A stretch of 64,000 nucleotides of DNA from Streptomyces sp. NBC_01454 (GCF_036227565.1 NZ_CP109460.1:6696001-6760000); one strand, 5' to 3'. Counted from the stretch's first letter, positions 46,437 to 55,169 are shown. Made by a program: numbers and translations. Notes: a model not told the origin generated them from the letters alone.

Positions 46437-47387
46437 ATGGCGACGAACGCGATCGACCAGACCCGCCGGATGCTGTCCCTGGTGACCTATCTGCGCGAGC
46501 GCCCCGGCGCCCGCGTCGGGGACGTCGCCCGCGCCTTCGGCATCACCGAGGACGAGCTGATCGCCGACCTCGACGTCCTGCCGATGTGCGGGACGAGCTT
46601 CCGCGGCGGCGACCTCCTGGACATCGACACCGACGGCGACCGCATCTGGTGGCACAACCCCGACGACGTCGCCGAGCCGCTGCGGCTGGCCGCCGACGAG
46701 GCGACCGCGCTGCTGGTCGCGGCCCGTGCGGTGGCCACCCTGCCCGGACTGCGCGAGGGCGACCGCCAGGCGCTGCTGCGCGCCACCGCCAAGCTGGAGG
46801 CGGCGGCCGGGGAGGCGGCCGGCGCCAGCTCCCGGCTCTCGGTGACCTTCGAGTCCGAGGGCGGGGTCTTCGCCGACGTCGACCGCGCCATCGCCGAGCG
46901 GCGCCGGCTGTGGCTGCGCTACTACTCACCGGCGCGCGACGAGCTGACCGAGCGCGAGGTCGACCCGATCCGGCTGTTCGCCGTCGGTCACACCTATATG
47001 GAGGCGTGGTGCCGGCTCTCGGAGGCCCGCCGCACCTTCCGGCTCGACCGGGTCGCCGAGATCAAGCTGCTGGACGCGCCGTCCGACCCGCCGCCGGTCG
47101 AGCTGCGTGATCTGTCGGAGGGCCTGGTGCAGCCCGCGGCCGAGGACCCCGAGGTCTGCATCGAGGTCGGACCCGGCGGCCGCTGGGTCGCCGAGTACTA
47201 CCCGCACGACAGCGCCGAGGAGCTTCCCGACGGCGGTCTGCGGATCACCCTGCGCACCCCCGACCCGGCCTCGCTGCGGCGGCTGGCGCTGCGGCTGGGC
47301 CGGGACGGCCGGATCGTGACGCCGCAGGCGCTCGCGGACAGCGCACGGCAGGCCGCCGACCAGGCACTCGCGGCATACGGCGAGTGA
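46437..47387 (+). CDS. pafC: WYL-domain transcription regulator PafC
   Basis: Partner of PafB, 316 residues, same layout: winged helix (RRMLSLVTYLRERPGARVGDVARAF), WYL domain (RRLWLRYYSPARDELTEREVDPIRLF and TYMEAWCRLSEARRTFRLDRV) and WCX domain. The WYL strand reads YMEAWC rather than WYL, normal for PafC. It is coupled to pafB by short spacing. Two small genes and the tat genes follow on the same strand. Confidence 0.92.
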   Translation: MATNAIDQTRRMLSLVTYLRERPGARVGDVARAFGITEDELIADLDVLPMCGTSFRGGDLLDIDTDGDRIWWHNPDDVAEPLRLAADEATALLVAARAVATLPGLREGDRQALLRATAKLEAAAGEAAGASSRLSVTFESEGGVFADVDRAIAERRRLWLRYYSPARDELTEREVDPIRLFAVGHTYMEAWCRLSEARRTFRLDRVAEIKLLDAPSDPPPVELRDLSEGLVQPAAEDPEVCIEVGPGGRWVAEYYPHDSAEELPDGGLRITLRTPDPASLRRLALRLGRDGRIVTPQALADSARQAADQALAAYGE

Positions 47388-47427
47388 GCCCCGCACCGCC
47401 GCGGGGAGAAGGAGGAGGCAGCGAGGG

Positions 47428-47694
47428 ATGACGAAGACGAAGACGAAGACGGCCGCCGGCCTGGTGGGCCTGGCCGCCCCGGTGCTCTTCAAGGCCGCCT
47501 GCCCGGACTGCCGGGGCCGCTTCGAGCTCGCCTCCGACGCCTTCCGGCTGGCGATCGGCGCCAGCAGCCGCACCACCTTCTACTCCTTCACCTGTCCCGA
47601 CTGCCGGCGCGCGGTGCGCAAACCGGCCGGCGAGCGGATCATCGAGCTGCTCACCGGCGGCGGGGTCCGCACGCTGCGGCTGCACACGGGCTGA
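47428..47694 (+). CDS. Small zinc-ribbon-like protein
   Basis: 88-residue protein with two CPDC motifs (ACPDCRGRF near residue 25 and TCPDCRRAV near 57) spaced like a zinc ribbon. A Lys/Thr-rich start is followed by a short hydrophobic stretch. The ribosome site GGAGAAGGAGGAGG is very strong. No named family recognised. Position between pafC and tatA suggests a conserved core neighbour, function unknown. Confidence 0.75.
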   Translation: MTKTKTKTAAGLVGLAAPVLFKAACPDCRGRFELASDAFRLAIGASSRTTFYSFTCPDCRRAVRKPAGERIIELLTGGGVRTLRLHTG

Positions 47695-47698
47695 CCGG

Positions 47699-47704
47699 TA
47701 GGCT
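47699..47704 (+). promoter_or_regulatory. -10-like hexamer TAGGCT of a leaderless promoter
   Basis: TAGGCT overlaps the end of the zinc-ribbon gene and stops exactly 6 bases before the ATG at 47711. Confidence 0.5.
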
Positions 47705-47710
47705 CGCCGC

Positions 47711-47914
47711 ATGCTCTGGCCCATGATCGCAATCGCCCTCGGCTTCGCCGGGATCGCCGTGCTCGGCGTCCTGGCCGTCCGCGTCTTCGCCGAGGTGCGG
47801 CGGCTGGCCCGTCAGGTCGGGGCGACCTCCGAGCGGATCCAGCGGGCCGCCGAGGACCTGGAGCGGGCGGCGACACCGCTCGCCTCCCGGATGTCCGAGG
47901 CCGGCCGGGACTGA
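47711..47914 (+). CDS. Small membrane protein with coiled coil
   Basis: 67-residue protein: one N-terminal membrane helix (about 4-26, MIAIALGFAGIAVLGVLAV) followed by an amphipathic, probably coiled-coil segment (EVRRLARQVGATSERIQRAAEDLERA). No family recognised. It lacks a ribosome site and is preceded by TAGGCT at 6 bases, suggesting leaderless expression. Codirectional with tatA about 230 bases downstream, but no evidence of shared function. Confidence 0.65.
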   Translation: MLWPMIAIALGFAGIAVLGVLAVRVFAEVRRLARQVGATSERIQRAAEDLERAATPLASRMSEAGRD

Positions 47915-48145
47915 CCGCGGGCGGCGAGACGTCGCCGCAGACGGCGGTGCCCTGCTGCCCCGGCGGCCGGAGGGGTACGCTGATTCGCGGTGCGTACAGA
48001 GCGGCGGTCGAGGCAATCGGGACGACGTGCGGGCATTGCCCGGCGTTCACCACCGAACGTTACGATCGAGTGAGCACCAGGACGCCAGTCCGACCCATCG
48101 GCAGGCACCACAGCAGACGCCGCCCCGGCGAGAAGGTAGTCGCAC

Positions 48146-48442
48146 ATGCTCAGCAACCTGAGGCCCTCCGAGATCATTCTGATCCTCGTCGTTATTGTGC
48201 TGCTGTTCGGCGCGAAGAAGCTTCCGGACATGGCGCGTTCGCTCGGCAAGTCGGCCCGCATTCTCAAGAGCGAGGCCAAGGCCATGAAGAAGGAGGGCGA
48301 GACCGAGGGCGGTGCCGGTGCCGGCTCGTCCGAGGCCTCCGACGGTGCCCAGCAGGCTCCTCGTACGATCCAGGCGGCTCCCGGTGATGTGAACAGCTCG
48401 CGCCCCGTGGCCGAGCCGCAGCACACCACCAAGCAGAGCTGA
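48146..48442 (+). CDS. tatA: Twin-arginine translocase subunit TatA
   Basis: Pore-forming subunit of the Tat system exporting folded proteins. 98 residues: membrane helix about 8-24 ([27 protein letters not shown]) with the FG-KKLP hinge, an amphipathic helix, and a polar disordered tail. Length and motif fit TatA rather than TatB. GAAGG precedes the ATG. A TACGAT hexamer at 48061-48066 could be its -10. tatC follows after 63 bases. Confidence 0.95.
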   Translation: MLSNLRPSEIILILVVIVLLFGAKKLPDMARSLGKSARILKSEAKAMKKEGETEGGAGAGSSEASDGAQQAPRTIQAAPGDVNSSRPVAEPQHTTKQS

Positions 48443-48505
48443 CCCGAACCGATCCCGTCGGCCGGTCCGGCCGGCAAGGGCTGATGCACGAGACGAGGAC
48501 GTGGG

Positions 48506-49471
48506 TTGCCCAAGTCTGCCCGCAAGCAGGAGAAGGACCCCGAGGGGCGGATGCCCCTCGCCGCGCATCTGCGTGAGCTGCGCAACCGGCTGCTGAAGTC
48601 GGTGCTCGCCGTCTGCGTGATCACCGCGGTGGCGATGTGGCAGTACGACGCGATCGCCCACTTCATCACGGGGCCGGTGATCGACGCGGTCGGCTGCCCC
48701 CACAACACCGCGGCCGCCGGACCGCGCAGCCACCCGTGTGCGGAGGTCACCGCCAACGGTCTGCTGGCGCCCTTCACCATCCTGCTCAAGCTGTCCCTCA
48801 CGGTGGGCGTCGTCGGCGCCAGCCCGATCTGGCTCTACCAGCTCTGGGCCTTCCTCGCGCCGGGCCTGCACCGGCACGAGAAGAAGTACGCGCTGAGCTT
48901 CGTCGCCGCCGGCGTCCCGCTCTTCCTCGGCGGCGCCTACCTCGCCTACGCGGTGCTGCCGACCACCGCGGGCGCCCTGGTCGGGCTGACCCCCGACGAC
49001 TGGGCCAACCTCTTCCCGGCCGACGAGTTCTTCGACATCGTCACGCGCATGGTCGTGGTCTTCGGCCTCGCCTTCGAACTCCCGCTGCTCCTGGTGCTGC
49101 TCAACTTCGGCGGTGTGGTCACCGGCCGCCGGATCATGAGCTGGTGGCGGTTCATGGTGCTGGGCATCACGATCTTCTCGGCCATCGCCACCCCGACCGG
49201 TGACCCGCTGACCATGAGTCTGCTGGCCGCGCCGATCGTGGTGCTGTACTTCGGTGCCGCCGGCATCTGCCTGTTCAACGACCGTCGCCGCAAGCGGGGC
49301 AACCCGGACGCCGGACTGGACGATGACGAGGCCTCGGAGCTGGATCTGACGCCGTCCTCGCTCGGGGAGATCGAGCCGGTCTCCTCCGGGCGGATGCTGC
49401 CCGAACAGGCCGGCGGCGACCGGTCCGATGACGGGCCGCGGCGCCCCGGCGGCTACGACGACGTGACCTGA
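48506..49471 (+). CDS. tatC: Twin-arginine translocase subunit TatC
   Basis: Receptor for twin-arginine signal peptides, six membrane spans, 321 residues. The N-terminal MPLAAHLRELRNRLLKS motif, the FLAPGLHRHEKKY loop and GLAFELPLLLVLLNFGGVV are intact. A 60-residue acidic cytoplasmic tail follows the last span. The start is TTG 48506: it gives the conserved PKSARKQEKDPEGRMPLA and no ATG or GTG in frame lies nearby upstream. The stop codon begins a stretch of 10-bp periodic repeats. Confidence 0.94.
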   Translation: MPKSARKQEKDPEGRMPLAAHLRELRNRLLKSVLAVCVITAVAMWQYDAIAHFITGPVIDAVGCPHNTAAAGPRSHPCAEVTANGLLAPFTILLKLSLTVGVVGASPIWLYQLWAFLAPGLHRHEKKYALSFVAAGVPLFLGGAYLAYAVLPTTAGALVGLTPDDWANLFPADEFFDIVTRMVVVFGLAFELPLLLVLLNFGGVVTGRRIMSWWRFMVLGITIFSAIATPTGDPLTMSLLAAPIVVLYFGAAGICLFNDRRRKRGNPDAGLDDDEASELDLTPSSLGEIEPVSSGRMLPEQAGGDRSDDGPRRPGGYDDVT

Positions 49472-49538
49472 CCCGATGTGACCCGATATGACCGGGGGTA
49501 GCCTGGCGTGACGGACCGTGACCCGGTGTGAGTCGGGG
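49469..49538 (+). repeat. Degenerate 10-bp tandem repeat after tatC
   Basis: Seven units begin at 49469, 49479, 49489, 49499, 49509, 49519 and 49529. The consensus is TGACCCGATG: the first two units match it almost exactly, the sixth is TGACCCGGTG, and units 3-5 and 7 are decayed. The first unit contains the tatC stop codon. Confidence 0.7.
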
Positions 49539-49555
49539 CGGACCGGCCGGGTCCC

Positions 49556-49591
49556 CGACGGCCCCCGTGCGCAGCGCGCCGGGGGCCGTCG
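49556..49591 (+). terminator. Terminator after tatC
   Basis: 12-bp perfect stem CGACGGCCCCCG (49556-49567) with 49580-49591, 12-base loop, about 85 bases after the stop. Confidence 0.75.
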
Positions 49592-49700
49592 GCGTTCCGG
49601 GCGGCCGGACGCGCCGCACGGAGCGGCCGGCTGACCGGCGGTCCGGGCCCGCTCGGTAAAGGGCCGCCATAAAGATCGGGTCGTTGTCAGAGGTGGCCGG

Positions 49701-49706
49701 TAGGCT
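49701..49706 (+). promoter_or_regulatory. -10-like hexamer TAGGCT before the helicase gene
   Basis: TAGGCT lies 10 bases before the helicase ATG, implying a leader of at most about 4 bases; no ribosome binding site is visible. Confidence 0.45.
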
Positions 49707-49716
49707 CGTAGACACG

Positions 49717-52533
49717 ATGACCGAGGACATGTCCCCTGCTGAGCGCTATGCCGCCGCCAAGCTCCGGGCGGCCGAGCAGGCCACCGCACTCGCCCCTTTC
49801 CGAGAGATGTACGACTTCGGCCTGGATCCGTTCCAGGTCGAGGCGTGCGAGGCCCTGGAGGCCGGCAAGGGCGTGCTGGTCGCGGCCCCCACTGGATCCG
49901 GCAAGACGATCGTCGGCGAATTCGCCGTCCACCTGGCCCTGGAGCAGGGCCGCAAATGCTTCTACACCACGCCCATCAAGGCGCTGTCCAACCAGAAGTA
50001 CCAGGATCTGGCCAAGCGTTACGGCGCCGACAAGGTCGGTCTGCTGACCGGCGACAACAGCGTCAACTCCGAAGCCCCGGTGGTCGTGATGACCACCGAG
50101 GTGCTGCGCAACATGCTCTATGCCGGTTCCCGGTCGCTGGCCGGCCTCGGCTATGTGGTCATGGACGAGGTGCACTACCTCTCCGACCGCTTCCGGGGCG
50201 CCGTCTGGGAGGAGGTGATCATCCATCTCCCCGATTCGGTGACCCTGGTGTCACTGTCGGCGACGGTCTCCAACGCCGAGGAGTTCGGCGACTGGCTGGA
50301 CACCGTCCGCGGGGACACCGAGGTGATCGTCTCCGAGCACCGCCCGGTCCCGTTGTGGCAGCACGTCCTCGCGGGCCGCCGCATATATGACCTGTTCGAG
50401 GAGCGGGACGGGCAGAGCGGCGGGCGCCGCGAGGTCAACCCCGACCTGGAGCGGCTGGCGCGGATGGAGAACTCCCGGCCGACGTTCGGCCGGGACAAGC
50501 GCCGGGGCCGCACCCTGCGCGAGGCGGACCGCGAGCGCGAGCGGCGCCAGCGGTCGCGGATCTGGACGCCGAGCCGTCCCGAGGTCATCGACCGCCTCGA
50601 CAACGAGGGCCTGTTGCCCGCGATCACCTTCATCTTCAGCCGCGCCGGCTGCGAGGCCGCCGTCCAGCAGTGCCTGTATTCGGGCCTGCGGCTCAACGAC
50701 CAGGAGGGCCGTGAGCAGGTCCGCCGCATAGTCGAGGCGCGGACGGCCGGGATCGCGGACGACGACCTCCATGTGCTGGGCTACTTCGAGTGGCTGGAGG
50801 CCCTGGAGCGGGGCATCGCGGCGCATCACGCGGGCATGCTGCCGACGTTCAAGGAGGTCGTCGAGGAGCTGTTCGTCAAGGGCCTGGTCAAGGCCGTCTT
50901 CGCCACCGAGACGCTGGCGCTGGGCATCAACATGCCCGCGCGTTCGGTGGTGTTGGAGAAGCTGGTGAAGTGGAACGGCGAGCAGCACGCCGACATCACC
51001 CCCGGCGAGTACACCCAGCTGACCGGCCGGGCCGGGCGCCGCGGCATCGACATCGAGGGCCATGCGGTCGTGCTGTGGCAGCGCGGGATGGACCCGGGAG
51101 CGCTCGCCGGGCTCGCCGGGACGCGTACCTATCCGCTGCGGTCCTCCTTCAAGCCGTCGTACAACATGGCGGTCAACCTCGTCTCCCAGTTCGGCCGGCA
51201 CCGTTCGCGGGAGCTGCTGGAGATGTCCTTCGCGCAGTTCCAGGCCGACAAGTCGGTGGTCGGGATCTCGCGGCAGGTGCAGAAGCACGAGGAGGGGCTG
51301 ACGGGCTACCGCGGCTCGATGACCTGCCACCTCGGCGACTTCGAGGAATACTCCCGGCTCCGGCGGGAGCTGAAGGACCGTGAGACGGAGCTGGCCCGGC
51401 AGGGCACGGCGCAGCGGCGGGTGGCGGCCGCGGCGGCACTGGAGAAGCTCAAGCCCGGTGATGTCATCCATGTGCCGACCGGCAAGTTCGCGGGCCTGGC
51501 ACTGGTCCTCGACCCCGGGATGCCCTCGGGGCGGACGAACGGTCACCGCGGCTTCGACGCGCAGGACGGTCCGCGGCCGCTGGTGCTGACCGCCGAGCGG
51601 CAGGTCAAGCGGCTGGCCTCGATCGACTTCCCGGTGCCGGTCGAGGCGCTGGACCGGATGCACATCCCCAAGTCCTTCAACGCCCGCAGTCCGCAGTCGC
51701 GCCGCGATCTGGCGTCCGCGCTGCGCACCAAGGCCGGCCATCTCGTCCCGTCGCGGCACCGCAAGCCCCGCGCTGCGGCGGCCGACGACGGGGAGATCAC
51801 CCGGCTGCGTACGGCCCTGCGCGCGCACCCCTGCCACGGCTGCGACGAGCGGGAGGACCACGCCCGCTGGGCGGAGCGCTATCACCGACTGCTGCGCGAC
51901 ACCCGCCAGTTGGAGCGCCGCATCGAGGGACGGACGAACACCATCGCCCGCACCTTCGACCGGATCTGCGCCCTGCTCACCGAGCTGGACTACCTCGAAG
52001 GGGACACCGTCACCGACGAGGGCCGCCGGCTGGCCCGGCTCTACGGCGAACTGGATCTGCTGGCGAGCGAGTGTCTGCGCGAGGGCGTCTGGGAGGGGCT
52101 GGGCCCGGCGGAGCTGGCGGCCTGCGCCTCGGCGCTGGTGTACGAGGCGCGCCAGGCCGATGACGCGGTGGCCCCCAAGCTGCCGGCCGGCAAGGCCCGG
52201 GACGCCCTGGGCGAGATGGTCCGCATCTGGGGCCGGCTCGATGCCCTGGAGGAGGACCACCGGATCAACCAGGCCGAGGGCGTCGGCCAGCGCGAACCCG
52301 ACCTGGGCTTCGCCTGGGCCGCGTACCGCTGGGCTTCCGGCTTCGGGCTCGACGAGGTGCTCCGCGAGGCGGAGATGCCCGCCGGCGACTTCGTCCGCTG
52401 GTGCAAGCAGCTGATCGACGTGCTCGGTCAGATCGCGGCCGCGGCCCCGCCCGAGGGAACGGTCTCGCGCACGGCCCGCCGCGCCATGGACGGGGTGCTG
52501 CGGGGCGTGGTGGCCTATTCGTCGGTCGGCTGA
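49717..52533 (+). CDS. helY: Ski2/Mtr4-like DExH helicase (HelY type)
   Basis: ATP-dependent RNA/DNA helicase of superfamily 2, 938 residues, homologous to mycobacterial HelY and eukaryotic Ski2/Mtr4. Walker A APTGSGKT is at about 57-64 and the DEVH box at 150-153 (MDEVHYLSDRFRG). Helicase motifs ALSNQKYQDL, SLSATVSNAEEF and the motif VI region TGRAGRRGID follow, then a C-terminal DSHCT domain (DLGFAWAAYRWASGFGLDEVL). ATG 49717 is not preceded by a ribosome site. Position after tatA-tatC is that of HelY in other actinobacteria. Confidence 0.92.
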   Translation: MTEDMSPAERYAAAKLRAAEQATALAPFREMYDFGLDPFQVEACEALEAGKGVLVAAPTGSGKTIVGEFAVHLALEQGRKCFYTTPIKALSNQKYQDLAKRYGADKVGLLTGDNSVNSEAPVVVMTTEVLRNMLYAGSRSLAGLGYVVMDEVHYLSDRFRGAVWEEVIIHLPDSVTLVSLSATVSNAEEFGDWLDTVRGDTEVIVSEHRPVPLWQHVLAGRRIYDLFEERDGQSGGRREVNPDLERLARMENSRPTFGRDKRRGRTLREADRERERRQRSRIWTPSRPEVIDRLDNEGLLPAITFIFSRAGCEAAVQQCLYSGLRLNDQEGREQVRRIVEARTAGIADDDLHVLGYFEWLEALERGIAAHHAGMLPTFKEVVEELFVKGLVKAVFATETLALGINMPARSVVLEKLVKWNGEQHADITPGEYTQLTGRAGRRGIDIEGHAVVLWQRGMDPGALAGLAGTRTYPLRSSFKPSYNMAVNLVSQFGRHRSRELLEMSFAQFQADKSVVGISRQVQKHEEGLTGYRGSMTCHLGDFEEYSRLRRELKDRETELARQGTAQRRVAAAAALEKLKPGDVIHVPTGKFAGLALVLDPGMPSGRTNGHRGFDAQDGPRPLVLTAERQVKRLASIDFPVPVEALDRMHIPKSFNARSPQSRRDLASALRTKAGHLVPSRHRKPRAAAADDGEITRLRTALRAHPCHGCDEREDHARWAERYHRLLRDTRQLERRIEGRTNTIARTFDRICALLTELDYLEGDTVTDEGRRLARLYGELDLLASECLREGVWEGLGPAELAACASALVYEARQADDAVAPKLPAGKARDALGEMVRIWGRLDALEEDHRINQAEGVGQREPDLGFAWAAYRWASGFGLDEVLREAEMPAGDFVRWCKQLIDVLGQIAAAAPPEGTVSRTARRAMDGVLRGVVAYSSVG

Positions 52534-52563
52534 GCGGTAGGGCCCCCTCCGGGCCGGTTCACC

Positions 52564-52599
52564 GCGCCGCGCCCCCCCCGTGTTGAGGGGGCGCGGCGC
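52564..52599. terminator. Terminator after the helicase gene
   Basis: 13-bp perfect stem GCGCCGCGCCCCC (52564-52576) with 52587-52599, 10-base loop, between convergent helicase and SRPBCC genes. Confidence 0.8.
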
Positions 52600-52664
52600 C
52601 GTGTGCGTGATCCGTGCCCAGCGCGTCGTGCCGTGCGGGGACGACGCGACGCGGGGGCGGGCGG

Positions 52665-53399
52665 TCAGCCGGTGGCGTCCGTGGGGTACAGCCCGTCCAG
52701 CCGGCTCTGCCAGGCCCGGCCGGCCTTCTCGGCGTCGGTGTCGCCGTCGAAGAGGTGGAGGGTGATGCCGACCGGCGCCCCGAAGGCATTGCGTCCGAAG
52801 AAGCGGTACAGCGCGCCGTCGGTGCGCAGGCCCAGGAAGTGCTCGGTGCGGTAGTCGACGACCGCGTCCAGCGGGGCGGTGCCCGGCAATTCGAGGCGCA
52901 GCCGGTCGCCCACCGCCGTCGAGGCGGTGACGCCGAGGGCGCGCAGCAGCCTCTCGAACCCGTCGGGCGTGCGGGAGGCCGCCGGGCCCTGGACGTCGGC
53001 GAAGGCCGCCGGGCGGCCGGTGAAGTACGTCAGGTACTGCCCGAGGGTGTGCAGATAGAAGTCGGTGTGCAGGCGGGCGCCGTCGTACTGGCCGTCCCAG
53101 TTCTCGTCGCTCATGACGCCGCTGTGCACGTACCGCAGTACGGCGGTGCCGCCGTCGCGGGCCTCGATGACGTACTCCAGCGCGTTGAACCAGCCGTCCT
53201 CGCCGTCCATCCGGACCTCGAAGCGGTGCGGCGGCTCCCAGACGGTGACCGCGTCGTCCTCCGCGTCACTGCCCCCGACCGCGGCGACCTTCTCCTTGGG
53301 GAACATCCACGCCCCCGTACCGCTGGTGACGGCCGCGAAGACGTCTTCGGGAGCGGCCGGCAGCACGACCTCCCGGCGGATCTCGAACTCTTTGGGCAT
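52665..53399 (-). CDS. SRPBCC (AHSA1-like) domain protein
   Basis: 244-residue protein of the START/AHSA1 superfamily with a hydrophobic ligand cavity; AHSA1-like proteins beside ArsR regulators are common and poorly characterised. The domain starts FEIRREVVLPAAPEDVFAAVT and includes WEPPHRFEVRM; a second, more divergent SRPBCC-like half follows after residue 140. The start lies 2 bases after the ArsR-type stop, whose GAGGAG supplies the ribosome site, so the two are coexpressed. Confidence 0.82.
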   Translation of the reverse strand: MPKEFEIRREVVLPAAPEDVFAAVTSGTGAWMFPKEKVAAVGGSDAEDDAVTVWEPPHRFEVRMDGEDGWFNALEYVIEARDGGTAVLRYVHSGVMSDENWDGQYDGARLHTDFYLHTLGQYLTYFTGRPAAFADVQGPAASRTPDGFERLLRALGVTASTAVGDRLRLELPGTAPLDAVVDYRTEHFLGLRTDGALYRFFGRNAFGAPVGITLHLFDGDTDAEKAGRAWQSRLDGLYPTDATG

Positions 53400-53401
53400 G
53401 G

Positions 53402-54058
53402 CTACTCCTCGGTCGGTGCGGTGGGCCCGTGCGCCGGGGCCGCCGGCGCGGGTTCGTCGGCGTCACGGGTGAGGCTGGGGTGGAGGGCGACGATCAGCCG
53501 GTGCGCGCGCCCGCCGGCCGCGTTCTCGTCGTGGTACTTGGCGACGAGGTGGTTCACGGTCGTGCCGAGCTCCTCGGCGAAGGCGGCCCGGTCGGCGGCC
53601 GAGGCGAACCGGATCTCGCCGTCCACGGCGAAGGTCGCCAGCCGCTGCCGCGCCTTCGCCGAGCGCGTGATGAGCTCGCCCACCTCACGCACCAGCCGGG
53701 CCGCGAGGGCCAGCAGCCAGCGGGCGGAGAGCTGGTCCGGCGCCCGGCCGGGGTCGGGCGCGACCGAGGCCAGCGCGGCGGGCGAGATCACATAGGACGC
53801 GGCCGTCGCCCGCACGATCCGCTCCGTCACATTGCCCTTGCGGCGCTCCTCGACCAGCTCGACCAGGCCGTGCCGCTCCAGGGCCCGCAGGTGGTAGTTG
53901 ACCTTCTGCCGGGACAGGCCGACCTGCGCGGCCAGCGTCGTCGCCGAACCGGGCTCGGCGAGCACGGCCAGCAGCCGCGCCCGCACCGGATCCAGCGAGA
54001 CCCCGGCGGCGGCCGGATCGTCGATCACTGCTACATCGATCACCTCACCAGAGTGCAT
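53402..54058 (-). CDS. ArsR-type winged-helix regulator
   Basis: 218-residue regulator with an N-terminal winged helix (RARLLAVLAEPGSATTLAAQVGLSRQKVNYHLRALERHGLVELV) and a long C-terminal region without recognised metal-binding cysteines, so it is a non-metal ArsR relative. No Shine-Dalgarno precedes the ATG; the start codon lies inside the left arm of an 11-bp inverted repeat, so the protein probably represses itself and the SRPBCC gene. Confidence 0.85.
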   Translation of the reverse strand: MHSGEVIDVAVIDDPAAAGVSLDPVRARLLAVLAEPGSATTLAAQVGLSRQKVNYHLRALERHGLVELVEERRKGNVTERIVRATAASYVISPAALASVAPDPGRAPDQLSARWLLALAARLVREVGELITRSAKARQRLATFAVDGEIRFASAADRAAFAEELGTTVNHLVAKYHDENAAGGRAHRLIVALHPSLTRDADEPAPAAPAHGPTAPTEE

Positions 54059-54100
54059 CCGACAATTATTCTTGTCAAGAAAGGAGAACTTGTCGGATGC
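54055..54100. promoter_or_regulatory. Nested inverted repeats over the ArsR-type start codon
   Basis: GCATCCGACAA (54055-54065) pairs perfectly with TTGTCGGATGC (54090-54100). Inside lies a second perfect dyad, TTCTTGTCAAGAA (54069-54081). The ATG of the regulator (54058-54056) is part of the outer left arm. Probably the promoter-operator of the regulator-SRPBCC operon. Confidence 0.7.
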
Positions 54101-54188
54101 CCGGGGCGTCGGAGGGTGGAGACGGTGCAGGGGCGCCGGCTCGTGCGGGCGGGGGTGGTGGTCGCGGGGCCGGGGTGGGGCATGCCAA

Positions 54189-54222
54189 GGGCCCGGAGCT
54201 GAGGGGCAGTTGCTCCGGGCCC
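54189..54222 (-). terminator. Terminator after the siderophore-interacting protein gene
   Basis: 11-bp perfect stem GGGCCCGGAGC (54189-54199) with 54212-54222, 12-base loop, 65 bases past the stop in the direction of transcription. Confidence 0.75.
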
Positions 54223-54286
54223 GCCGGGGTGCAGGTGGTCCTCGTCCGTGCGGGACCTCGTCGTGGCGGGGCGCTCGCCCCGGGGT

Positions 54287-55144
54287 TCAGGAGGTCGTCG
54301 CCGCCGGGGACTCCTGCTCGGCCTCGACGCGCTGGTTCCAGTCCCGCTTGGAGGCCTGCCAGCCGTCCTCGTCGTGCCCGGCGCGCCAGTAGCCGGAGAT
54401 GGACAGTGCCTCGCGGGGGATCTCCCGCTCGACGCGCAGCAGCCGGCGCAGCTCCTTCACGAAGCCGGCCTCGCCGTGCACGAACGCCTGGACCTGGCCG
54501 GCCGGGAACTCCCACGCGCTGACGGCCGCGACCAGTTCGCGGCCGACGGGGGCGTCACCGCGGTGGAGCCAGTGGATCCGGGCGCCCGCCGGGGCCGGCA
54601 GGTCCTGGTGCTCCTGGGCGTCCGCCACCTCGATGAAGGCGTGCACCGGCACCCCCGCGGGCATCCGGCCGAGGGAGGCCGCGATGGCCGGCAGGGCGCT
54701 CTCGTCGCCCGCCAGCAGATGCCAGTCGGCGCCGGCCTCCGGGACATAGGCGCCGCCGGGGCCGAGGAAGCGGATCTCGTCGCCCGGCCGTGCCGCGGCC
54801 GCCCAGGGGCCGGCCAGGCCCTCGTCGCCGTGCACCACGAAGTCCACGGTCAGTTCACCGGTGCCGGCATCCCAGGCGCGGACGGTGTAGGTACGCGTCC
54901 TGGGCCACCGGTTGCGTGGGAACTCGGCACGGATCCGGGCGATGTCGAACGGCTCGGGGTACTCCACGCCGGGCACCGGGAAGAGCAGCTTGATGTAGTG
55001 GTCGGAGAACTCGCCCGGCGCGAACTCCCCCGGCCCCACCTCGCCCAGCACCACGCGGACCATGTGGGGGGTGAGCCGCTCGGTGCGCTGCACCCGGGCG
55101 TGGTGCACGACGGGCTTCTGGCGGGACGGACGCTCTGCAGCCAC
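54287..55144 (-). CDS. Siderophore-interacting protein (ferric-siderophore reductase)
   Basis: FAD-dependent cytosolic reductase that releases iron from imported ferric siderophores, 285 residues. The FAD-binding motif RTYTVRAW is near residue 84, the NAD(P)H domain has LLAGDESALPAIAASL, and the C-terminus shows the SIP signature SISGYWRAGHDEDGW. GTG 55144 is preceded by AGGGGAG at 6 bases. A good DtxR/DmdR-type iron box lies just upstream, so it should be induced by iron limitation. No siderophore transport genes are adjacent. Confidence 0.92.
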   Translation of the reverse strand: MAAERPSRQKPVVHHARVQRTERLTPHMVRVVLGEVGPGEFAPGEFSDHYIKLLFPVPGVEYPEPFDIARIRAEFPRNRWPRTRTYTVRAWDAGTGELTVDFVVHGDEGLAGPWAAAARPGDEIRFLGPGGAYVPEAGADWHLLAGDESALPAIAASLGRMPAGVPVHAFIEVADAQEHQDLPAPAGARIHWLHRGDAPVGRELVAAVSAWEFPAGQVQAFVHGEAGFVKELRRLLRVEREIPREALSISGYWRAGHDEDGWQASKRDWNQRVEAEQESPAATTS

Positions 55145-55169
55145 GGCAATCTCCCCTGATCTGTCGTTG

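Noticed and set aside
54097..54522. Plus-strand frame beginning at an ATG preceded by AAGGAG
   Set aside because: It runs antisense into the siderophore-interacting protein gene and reads as Arg/Pro/Gly-rich filler; the AAGGAG probably belongs to the operator structure by chance.
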